From assembly GCA_945861095.1 (NCBI GenBank), contig CAMATI010000018.1, positions 1 to 35,436 of the forward strand: a DNA stretch of 35,436 nucleotides, written 5' to 3'. A program made the translations under genes and the position numbers. The notes below the pieces were generated by a model that saw only the letters and a list, made by a program, of their open reading frames with translations, searched no databases and was not told the DNA's origin. Position 1 is the stretch's first letter; each line of letters begins with the position of its first letter. Of the stretch, positions 1 to 7,542 are shown in pieces. This DNA is from Asaia bogorensis. Lineage in GTDB: Bacteria; Pseudomonadota; Alphaproteobacteria; Acetobacterales; Acetobacteraceae.

Positions 1-17
1 AGACAGGGCGCGCGCTG

Positions 18-77
18 CTTGGCGTCACCCGGATTGTCCTGGCCCGATCGGGCCAGGACAATCCGGGTGACGCCAAG
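18..77. repeat. Perfect 60-bp palindrome (30-bp arms, no spacer)
   Basis: cttggcgtcacccggattgtcctggcccga | tcgggccaggacaatccgggtgacgccaag; the right half is the exact reverse complement of the left. Base 17/78 breaks the symmetry. Confidence 0.97.
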
Positions 78-96
78 AAGAACAAAACAGGAATTG

Positions 97-139
97 TGTT
101 ACCGACGTTCCCGGTCTAAAGTGTTACCAACGTGCCCGC
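97..139. repeat. Pair of imperfect 25-bp-spaced direct repeats (tgttaccgacgttccc / tgttaccaacgtgccc), possible IS end remnant
   Basis: tgttaccgacgttcccggtctaaag then tgttaccaacgtgcccgc, copies 25 bp apart. This resembles tandem-repeat termini seen in some DDE insertion sequences, but no transposase is visible in the window. Confidence 0.35.
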
Positions 140-188
140 TTGTAGAGGGCAAAGCCCCGCCCTTCTACCTCACGCGAAAGGCCAAGCC

Positions 189-803
189 TTGAACGTCAGA
201 CGAGCACTCACCCTGCCGCTCATAGCGACCCTCGCGGCATGCGGCCCCAAATACTCCCCCGACACCTATGCCACCAGCGCCGTGCAGCAGGCCAACAAGG
301 TGGAGCAGGGCACCATCATCGGCGTGCGAGAGGTCATGGTGTCCTCCTCGGGCGCCGTGGGCGGCGTGACCGGCGCCGCCGCCGGGGGCCTGGCGGGGTC
401 GCAGATGGGCACCGGTCCGGCCAGCGCGTTCGGCGCCTTGGGCGGCAGCCTGGTGGGCGGACTGGCCGGCGCCGCGGCGGAGCAGATCGCGGCGGACACC
501 AAGGCGTATGAGTATATCGTGCGCAAGGCCAACGACGACCTGGTCAGCGTGACGCAGAAAGACGCGACGCCGCTGACCTTGCACACGAAGGTGCTGGTGA
601 TCGCGGGGACGCAGGCGCGGGTCGTGCCGGATTACACCATAGCCGGGCAGGGGGCCGCGCCCGAGGCGAAACCGAAGCCCCAGGTCACGGCAATTCCCTT
701 GCCGCCCCCACCGTCGCCGGCGGCGCCCACGACAAGCGAGACCGCGGGGGAGCAGACCGCCGAACAGCCGGCGTCGCGGACCATATTGGATGCCGAGTTG
801 TAA
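189..803 (+). CDS. SlyB/Pcp-like outer-membrane lipoprotein with glycine-zipper region
   Basis: TTG start gives a short signal peptide with lipobox (LIATLAAC-GPKYSPDTYATSAVQQANKVEQG) followed by Gly/Ala-rich glycine zipper (GAVGGVTGAAAGGLAGSQMG). Confidence 0.8.
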   Translation: MNVRRALTLPLIATLAACGPKYSPDTYATSAVQQANKVEQGTIIGVREVMVSSSGAVGGVTGAAAGGLAGSQMGTGPASAFGALGGSLVGGLAGAAAEQIAADTKAYEYIVRKANDDLVSVTQKDATPLTLHTKVLVIAGTQARVVPDYTIAGQGAAPEAKPKPQVTAIPLPPPPSPAAPTTSETAGEQTAEQPASRTILDAEL

Positions 804-865
804 CGCCGGCATCTCAAAAGTGCCGCCCGAGCGCGATCGCGCCGCGAACGACCCGGACCGACGGA

Positions 866-2038
866 TCAGACTACCTTGCGCCCGCGCAACCCCTCGATCT
901 CCGCGGCGCTGTAGCCCAGTTCGCCCAGCACCGCGTCCGTGTGCTCCCCAGCCTCGGGCGTTGCGCTGCGGATCGACCATGGCGTGCGGCTGAGTTCGAT
1001 CGCCTGGCCGATCACCTCGATATCCCCCAGCACCTTGTGGTGGACTTTCCGGGCGATCCCCAGATGCTTCACCTGCGGGTCCTCGAACACTTCGTTCATC
1101 TTGTAGATCGGCCCGGACGGCACGCCCGCCGCGTTCAACCGCTCGATCCAGTCGGCGGAGGTGCGGTTGACCGTGATCGCCTCGATCAACGCGTTCAGCG
1201 CGTCCCGATTGTCGGACCGAGCCTTGCCCGTGGCGTAAAGCGGATCGTTCGCCAGATGCATCGCGTCCAGCGCCTTGCACAGCCGGTGATAGATGTCGTT
1301 GCCGGCGGCGGCGATGTTGATATAGCCGTCCGAGGTCTGGAACACGCCGGTCGGAATGCTGGTGGGGTGGTTGTTGCCGGCCTGCTCCGGCACCTCCTTC
1401 GCGATCGTCCAGCGCGCCGCCTGGAAATCCAGCATGGCGATCTGGGCGCCGAGCAGGGAGGACTGGACCCATTGGCCCTTGCCGGATTCCTCGCGCTCCA
1501 ACAAAGCCACCAGGATGCCCATGGCGGCGAAGATCCCCGCCGTCAGATCGGCGACCGGAATGCCCACCCGCACCGGACCCTGGCCAGGCAGGCCGGTGAT
1601 GGACATCAGCCCGCCCATGCCCTGCGCGATCTGGTCGAAGCCCGGCCGGTCCCGATACGGCCCGTCCTGGCCGAAGCCGGAAATCGAGGCATAGACCAGC
1701 CGCGGGTTGATCTTGGCCAGGCTCTCGTAGTCCACGCCGAGGCGGAACTTCACGTCGGGGCGGTAGTTTTCCACCACCACGTCGGACTTGGCGACGAGGC
1801 GCTTCAGCACCTCCAACCCATCCGGTTCCTTCAGGTTCAGGGTCAGGCTGCGCTTGTTGCGGTGCAGGTTCTGGAAGTCGGGGCCATGGCGCTCGCCACC
1901 CAGGCCGGAATCGCCCTCCGGTGCCTCGATCTTCACCACATCGGCGCCCCAGTCGGCCAGTTGCCTCACGCAGGTGGGGCCAGCGCGCACGCGCGTCAGA
2001 TCGATAACCCGGAAGCGGGCGAGGGGGCCTGTGCTCAT
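866..2038 (-). CDS. CaiB/BaiF family CoA-transferase
   Basis: RVIDLTRVRAGPTCVRQLADWGADVVKIEAPEGD...NKRSLTLNLKEPDG...ENYRPDV...SISGFGQDGPYRDRPGFDQIAQGMGGLMSITG: class III CoA-transferase motifs. MSTGPL start chosen over the upstream ATG. Confidence 0.92.
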   Translation of the reverse strand: MSTGPLARFRVIDLTRVRAGPTCVRQLADWGADVVKIEAPEGDSGLGGERHGPDFQNLHRNKRSLTLNLKEPDGLEVLKRLVAKSDVVVENYRPDVKFRLGVDYESLAKINPRLVYASISGFGQDGPYRDRPGFDQIAQGMGGLMSITGLPGQGPVRVGIPVADLTAGIFAAMGILVALLEREESGKGQWVQSSLLGAQIAMLDFQAARWTIAKEVPEQAGNNHPTSIPTGVFQTSDGYINIAAAGNDIYHRLCKALDAMHLANDPLYATGKARSDNRDALNALIEAITVNRTSADWIERLNAAGVPSGPIYKMNEVFEDPQVKHLGIARKVHHKVLGDIEVIGQAIELSRTPWSIRSATPEAGEHTDAVLGELGYSAAEIEGLRGRKVV

Positions 2039-2237
2039 GTGCGGAACTCTCCTTGGCGAGCGGGAAATGTGCGCCAAGGGCGGTAGTGGTCAAGGGGCGG
2101 TCGCTGAACCGATGGTTCGCGCCAGTATCGGGGCGGTGCGGAGACCTCATGCCGCGCGTGGACCCATCTGTGGCGAGCGGAACGTTGGTGCGGAGTCGTT
2201 TGCGGGCAGGTCGACAGTGATCGGATCGATGAAATGC

Positions 2238-2267
2238 TTGACGCGCAAAAATCGTGTTCTCATTATG
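2238..2267 (+). promoter_or_regulatory. Possible sigma70-like promoter upstream of the 2392 ORF
   Basis: TTGACG at 2238-2243, about 17-18 bp, then cATTATg at about 2262-2267, in a locally AT-richer stretch between divergent genes. Confidence 0.25.
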
Positions 2268-2391
2268 TTCCGTAACGCTGTCGAGCCGCGGGGAAACCCC
2301 GGTCATAGAAACGTCCAGGAGAGTGCTGATGCACAACCGGTCACTGATTTCCCAAACAGGTTACCTCCCATCCGAGGGGGCACAATAGGCG

Positions 2392-3120
2392 ATGGACACT
2401 CATCCGGCGCCACCGGAAAGCGCTAGTCAAACTCTTTGTTTTGTCCGTCGAACCGCGATGTCCGGGCCAGCCTGTCATGCGACGGCGATGGCGACGGCGA
2501 TGGCGACGGCGACGACGACAGGGTCAATGCATGGCATCGGTTCGGTCGCGCGGCCAACCCTATGGCCGGGCTGGCTCCCGGCCCTGCGGTCGCCGCTGGG
2601 GACCGCCTATCGGGTCTACGTGGAATGGTGCAGGCGTCGACGGTCTTCGATGTTGCTCCCGCACTCGACGAAGACCCGCGCTGCCATCGTGATCGGAAGT
2701 CTCCTGGATCTGGCAGCCGAGACGGGAAGCCCGATCCGGCTGGTGTCCGGCGAATTGGCGGTCGGGGTGTTTGGCGACCTGATCCCGAATGTGGTGCGGG
2801 CGCTGGACGCGAAATGCGATCTGCGGATCGTGATGGAACGTGATCACGACGCGATGCTTGATAATCCCTTCTACGCGACGATCCTGGCGCGGGTTCCTGA
2901 CGCGGTCCGGTCTCTGCCAACACCCCTGACGGACGTCATCGGCGAGCGAACCCATTTCTTGCTGGTTGGCCGGACGGCTTATCGCGTTGAAGTCGAGGAC
3001 AAGACCCGCAAGGCGACCGCTTGTTTCAACGACACGACCGCAAACGTGGTGCCAACCCTGCTGGCCCAGTTCGAAACCGCCTGGAGCGTGGCCGAAAATC
3101 CAGGTGCTCGCTCGCGATGA
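2392..3120 (+). CDS. Hypothetical protein; start uncertain
   Basis: The C-terminal ~150 aa (TRAAIVIGSLLDLAAETGSPIRLVSGELAVGVFGDLIPNVV...ERTHFLLVGRTAYRVEVEDKTRKATACFND) look protein-like. The N-terminal ~90 aa are low-complexity and may not be translated. Confidence 0.5.
   Translation: MDTHPAPPESASQTLCFVRRTAMSGPACHATAMATAMATATTTGSMHGIGSVARPTLWPGWLPALRSPLGTAYRVYVEWCRRRRSSMLLPHSTKTRAAIVIGSLLDLAAETGSPIRLVSGELAVGVFGDLIPNVVRALDAKCDLRIVMERDHDAMLDNPFYATILARVPDAVRSLPTPLTDVIGERTHFLLVGRTAYRVEVEDKTRKATACFNDTTANVVPTLLAQFETAWSVAENPGARSR
2479..2514. repeat. Tandem repeat, 12-bp unit gcgacggcgatg x3
   Basis: gcgacggcgatg gcgacggcgatg gcgacggcgacg. Confidence 0.9.
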
Positions 3121-3358
3121 CCGGGTCGCGGACGCGAGCATCGCGTGCGACGGCCGGGTGAGGCTCCCCACACCCACGATGTGACGGTCGGCGGCGGAAC
3201 GCTGGTTCCTTCATTCCGTTGACCGCGCGCGGGATCGTGGCGCTGCGTCAATTCGGACAGGAGGCACGGGCGCAACAGTTAGAGGCGATCGTTCAGCGGC
3301 TTGGCGGCGGATAGCCGAGCGGGTCCGGGGTTCGGCCGCCACCGGTGGGACGGGCGGA

Positions 3359-4168
3359 TCAGCCCTGGCGTTCCGCCCGCTTCACCGCCTGCCACCCATC
3401 CTCCAACACGTTCAACGGCGTTTCCGCCAGCGACTGCCCCTTCGCTTCAAAATCGCGCTCCATCGCATTGAACCTGCGGGAGAATTTGTCGTTCGCGTGA
3501 CGCAGGCACGTCTCTGGATCCAGGTTCAGCTTGCGCGCCAGATTCGCCAGCACAAACAGCAAATCCCCCACTTCATCCTTCAGCCGCTCGGCGTTCCGCT
3601 CCCCCAGTTCCGCTTTCAGTTCCGCGACTTCCTCGTCCAGCTTGTCCAGCACCGACTCCGCGTCCGGCCAGTCGAAGCCAACCCGAGACGCCCGGGCGGT
3701 CAGCTTGGCGGCGCGGGTCAAAGCGGGCAGGGCGGTCGGCACCCCGGCCAGCGCCCCCGTCTCCTGGCGAGCCGCGCGTTCGGCGGATTTCTGAGTCTCC
3801 CACGCCACGGTCTGGGCTCTGGCATCCCGCTCGGCTGCCTCACCAAACACATGAGGATGACGTCGTATCATCTTGTCACTGACGGATTTAGCGACATCGG
3901 CGAAAGCGAAGTGCCCGGCTTCCTCGGCCATGCGGGCGTGGTAGACGACCTGGAACAGCAGGTCGCCCAACTCGTCTGATAACGCCGGGAAATCGCGTTT
4001 GGCGATGGCGTCCGCGACTTCGTAGGCTTCCTCGATCGTGTAGGGCGCGATGGTGTCGAAGTCCTGCACCTTGTCCCATGGACAGCCCGTCGCCGGGTCA
4101 CGCAGAGCGGCCATGATGTCGATCAGGCGGCGGAGTTCGGCTTCCGCCGAGGGGTCGGTGTGGGGCAT
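3359..4168 (-). CDS. mazG: Nucleoside triphosphate pyrophosphohydrolase MazG
   Basis: MPHTDPSAEAELRRLIDIMAALRDPATGCPWDKVQDFDTIAPYTIEEAYEVADAI...DELGDLLFQVVYHARMAEE...DEVGDLLFVLANLARKL: duplicated MazG motifs. Confidence 0.95.
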   Translation of the reverse strand: MPHTDPSAEAELRRLIDIMAALRDPATGCPWDKVQDFDTIAPYTIEEAYEVADAIAKRDFPALSDELGDLLFQVVYHARMAEEAGHFAFADVAKSVSDKMIRRHPHVFGEAAERDARAQTVAWETQKSAERAARQETGALAGVPTALPALTRAAKLTARASRVGFDWPDAESVLDKLDEEVAELKAELGERNAERLKDEVGDLLFVLANLARKLNLDPETCLRHANDKFSRRFNAMERDFEAKGQSLAETPLNVLEDGWQAVKRAERQG

Positions 4169-4479
4169 GGGGGCGGATAGACGGTGGGGTGCGTGGGATG
4201 CAAGGTCTGTGGCGCGCTTACGGAAGGCCACCGTGTTGTGTGGCTGAAAATCCGGCACGCCACCAGGACCACGGATCGCCGCCACGGCCCGCGCCCAGCG
4301 GGTCCAGGGGCAGGGGATGGAACCGGGGGGCGTGGCCCCGGAGACACCGGCCGCCGACCGGAGCAATGCCGATATCACGCCGAGCGCGCGGCCCAAGGCC
4401 GCGGACGCGTTCTTGACCCGCGCGGGGCGTTACCGGACCACGGCGCACGCCACTTCGGTTCAGGACAGGGAAAGATCAC

Positions 4480-5040
4480 ATGACGCAACCCACATGGCAC
4501 GCCGATCCGCTGGTCTGGGGCCACGGCCCGCGCGTGTTCGAGGCATTCCTGGAGCCGACCTGCCCATATTCCGTGCGGGCGTTCGGCAAATTCGACGACC
4601 TGCTGGCTCAGGCGGGGGAGGACCGCATCACCATCAAGATACGGCTCCAGTCGCAGCCCTGGCATATGTATTCGGGCGTGATCGTCCGGTGCATCCTGGC
4701 TGCCTCGACCTTGGAGGGCGGGAAGGCGGCGGCGAAATCCATCATGACCGCGGTGGCCGACCATCGGGAGGAATTCGAGTTCGAACGCCATTGCCGCGGC
4801 CCCAATCTCGACGCGACACCCAATGACATCATCGCGCGGATCGAAACCTACAGTGGTTTGAAGCTGGCGGAGGCGTTCGCGATCCCGGATCTGGACCGCG
4901 AGATCAAGTGGCACAGCAAATACGCGCGCCAGAACGGCATCCACGTTTCGCCGACCTTCATGGTCGACGGCTTGGTCCAGGCCGACATGAGCAGTGGGGA
5001 CGCGGTTGCCGACTGGGCCGCTCGGCTGCTCAAGCCCTGA
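4480..5040 (+). CDS. DsbA-like thioredoxin-fold protein
   Basis: FEAFLEPTCPYSVRAFGKFDDLL (CxxS-type motif) and C-terminal NGIHVSPTFMVDGLVQADMSSGD with the cis-Pro segment of the DsbA family. Confidence 0.75.
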   Translation: MTQPTWHADPLVWGHGPRVFEAFLEPTCPYSVRAFGKFDDLLAQAGEDRITIKIRLQSQPWHMYSGVIVRCILAASTLEGGKAAAKSIMTAVADHREEFEFERHCRGPNLDATPNDIIARIETYSGLKLAEAFAIPDLDREIKWHSKYARQNGIHVSPTFMVDGLVQADMSSGDAVADWAARLLKP

Positions 5041-5255
5041 TGCAACGCGGGCGATCGCCTTCGGTCGCCGGTGGTCCCGATCCTTTGGCCCATATCCTTT
5101 GGCCATCATGCGAGCGACCGCGCTTGTGGCCTGGAGTTTGCAGTGGGAGTTTCGCACAGGACATCGCGTATAGACACGAAAACCCGCATGCCCCCCTCAA
5201 CCGCGCGCGGTTCGGAGACCTGACCGTCCCGCCCCGCCGAATGGAGCGTTGATCC

Positions 5256-6599
5256 ATGAGCCAAACACCCCAGCGTCGCCCCTATGTCAGCCGCACCGTG
5301 TCCTTCGCCAGCGGTGCCGATTCTCCGGTGCGGGTGCTGGAGGAATGCCTGGCCGAGATCGACCTGCGGGAGGCAGCGGTCGGCGCGTTCACCGTGATCG
5401 ATGCCGCCGCCGCTCGCTCGGCGGCCGAGGCGGCGGCGCAACGCTGGCGGGCGGGCGCGCCGCTTTCGGCGATCGACGGCATGCCGGTCGGCGTGAAGGA
5501 CATGATCGACAGCGCCGACATGGTCACCGGCATGGGTTCGCCGCTGTACGACGGCTACCGCCCGCGGTTCGATTCGGCCAGCGTCCAGGGGCTGCGCGAG
5601 TCCGGCGCGGTCATTCTGGGCAAGACGGTCACGACGGAGTTCGCCTCGGCGCAACCACGCGGGACACGCAACCCCTGGGACCTGACGCGCACACCCGGCG
5701 GCAGCAGCAGCGGATCGGCGGCGGCGGTTGGATGCGGAATGCTGTGTGGCGGGCTTGGCACACAGGTGGTCGGGTCCATCCTGCGGCCGTCCGGCTATTG
5801 CGGGGCGTATGGGTTTAAGCCCTCGGTGGGCGGGATCAATCGCGGCGGCAGCCTGGATTTTCTCAGCCAGAGCGTAACCGGCACGATCGGCGCGAGCCTC
5901 GCCGATACCTGGGCGATGGCCCGCGCGGTGGCGGACCGGGTGGGCGGCGATCCGGGCTATCCCGGTCTGACCGGCCCGCTGACCTTGCCGCCATCGCGCC
6001 TGCCGGTGCGTCTGGCCCTGCTGCGCACCGTCGGATGGAATCTGCTGGCCGAACCCGCGCGCACCTCGCTGGAGGCGGCATTGGAGCGGCTGCGGACCGC
6101 CGGCGTGACGGTCCTGCTGCCGGAGGACTGCCCCGAACTCGCAGCGGTGGAAGCCGCGACGGTGGAGGCGCGCGAGATCACCATGGACATCAACGCCTGG
6201 GAATGGCGCTGGCCCCTGGGCAGCTACATGGCGCGCGATCCCGCGGGGTTGAGCCCGAGCGCGTTGGAGCGGCACGCACAGGCGAACGCCCTGACCCAGG
6301 CGGACTATGTGGCGCTGTTGGTGCGGCGGGACGCGGCGCGGGCGGCCTATGCCGCTTTGGCCGGTCAGGTCGATGCCGTGGTCAGCGTCACAGCGCCGGG
6401 GGCCGCACCGGTCGGCCTGGAAAGCACGGGCAACCCGATCTTCGTCGTGCCAGGGTCCATGCTCGGTGCGTCGGGCGTCAGCCTGCCGGTGCTGGACGAT
6501 GGCGGCCTGCCGCTCGGGTTGCAGGTGCTTGGCTTTCCGCAAGGCGATGCGGCCGTGTTCGCCGTGGCGGGCGGGATTGAGGACGTGCTGCGCTTGTAG
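5256..6599 (+). CDS. Amidase (amidase-signature family)
   Basis: GMPVGVKDMIDSADMVTGMGSPLYDGYRP...TPGGSSSGSAAAVGCGMLCGGLGTQVVGSILRPSGYCGAYGFKPS: Lys-Ser-Ser amidase signature. Confidence 0.93.
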   Translation: MSQTPQRRPYVSRTVSFASGADSPVRVLEECLAEIDLREAAVGAFTVIDAAAARSAAEAAAQRWRAGAPLSAIDGMPVGVKDMIDSADMVTGMGSPLYDGYRPRFDSASVQGLRESGAVILGKTVTTEFASAQPRGTRNPWDLTRTPGGSSSGSAAAVGCGMLCGGLGTQVVGSILRPSGYCGAYGFKPSVGGINRGGSLDFLSQSVTGTIGASLADTWAMARAVADRVGGDPGYPGLTGPLTLPPSRLPVRLALLRTVGWNLLAEPARTSLEAALERLRTAGVTVLLPEDCPELAAVEAATVEAREITMDINAWEWRWPLGSYMARDPAGLSPSALERHAQANALTQADYVALLVRRDAARAAYAALAGQVDAVVSVTAPGAAPVGLESTGNPIFVVPGSMLGASGVSLPVLDDGGLPLGLQVLGFPQGDAAVFAVAGGIEDVLRL

Positions 6600-6755
6600 C
6601 TGCCGCTACGGTGCACGGGGTGCTACAGGCGACCATGCGCAACCGGCGGCAGCGATCAGAGAGCAGGAGGAATGGCTCTTTTCCCGTTCCTCGAACCGTG
6701 GTCTTTTGCGGCCCGAGACATGAGTCTCGTGGGATTTTTTCGGGGAGAGAACAGG

Positions 6756-7136
6756 ATGTTCAACCACATCATGGTCGGGAGCAATGATATTGCCCGGTCG
6801 AAGGTTTTCTACGACGCGACGTTCGGCGCCATGGGCGGCAAGGCCGGGGTGCAGGACGCGAAGGGGCGGCTGATCTACGTCCATGACGGCGGGGTGTTCA
6901 TGGTTAGCCCGCCGATCGATGGCAAGCCCGCGACGCATGCCAACGGCGGCACCGTGGGCTTCAAAATGGCCAGCGGGGAGCACGCAGCGGCCTGGCATGC
7001 GGCCGGCGTTGCGAATGGCGGCACGGCGATCGAGGACGCGCCCGGCGTTCGTCCGGGCGGTTCCATGTTCCTTGCGTATCTGCGTGATCCGGACGGCAAC
7101 AAGCTGTGCGGGCTGCATCGGGTCCCGGCCGCCTAA
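6756..7136 (+). CDS. VOC (glyoxalase/bleomycin resistance-like) family protein
   Basis: MFNHIMVGSNDIARSKVFYDATFGAMGG...RDPDGNKLCGLHRVPAA; ATG at 6756 preferred over the longer ORF. Confidence 0.85.
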   Translation: MFNHIMVGSNDIARSKVFYDATFGAMGGKAGVQDAKGRLIYVHDGGVFMVSPPIDGKPATHANGGTVGFKMASGEHAAAWHAAGVANGGTAIEDAPGVRPGGSMFLAYLRDPDGNKLCGLHRVPAA

Positions 7137-7200
7137 TCGGACGCGGACAAATACACGGGGTGTGCCGCCGGCGCGGATTGTGCCGGCGGGGCCTCGTGGC

Positions 7201-7370
7201 AATGCGACCCTGGGCAGTGCGACCCTGGGCAGTGCGACCCTGGGCAATACGACCCGGGGCCATGCGACCCTGGGCAATGCGACCCTGGGCAATGCGACCC
7301 TGGGCAATTCGACCCTGGGCAATTCGACCCTGGGCAATTCGACCCTGGGCAATTCGACCCTGGGCAATTA
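7201..7370. repeat. Minisatellite: 15-bp unit aatgcgaccctgggc, 11 full copies plus partial
   Basis: Units at 7201, 7216, 7231 ... 7351, each ending cgaccctgggc with 1-3 variants; last four copies are aattcgaccctgggc. Confidence 0.97.
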
Positions 7371-7542
7371 GCGCCGATGCCGGTGATCGGCTTCTGGAGG
7401 CGCGGAAGGGGCCGGGGTTCGGTCGCCATGCGGTCAGAGAGACGGTCGGAGAGCGAGACGCGCATCATCCGCGCTCGCGTCTAATTGCCGCATAAGATAT
7501 ATTATGTTAAATAATGGCCGTGGCCACCGGCGCGCCGGTGGA

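Noticed and set aside
165-2336. 723-aa minus-strand ORF
   Set aside because: Frame-shadow ORF of high-GC DNA; overlaps the clear lipoprotein and CaiB genes and has an Arg/Gly/Pro-rich, non-protein-like composition.
5106-6542. 478-aa minus-strand ORF antisense to the amidase
   Set aside because: Antisense shadow of a well-supported gene; composition typical of GC-rich antisense frames.
7201-7370. CRISPR array
   Set aside because: 15-bp contiguous units with no unique spacers and no cas genes; likewise for the 17- and 18-bp arrays.
6883-7371. ORF ending in ATLGN/STLGN units, resembling a pentapeptide-repeat protein
   Set aside because: Its first part is out of frame with the VOC gene, and the pentads come from a 15-bp minisatellite with no stops in most frames.
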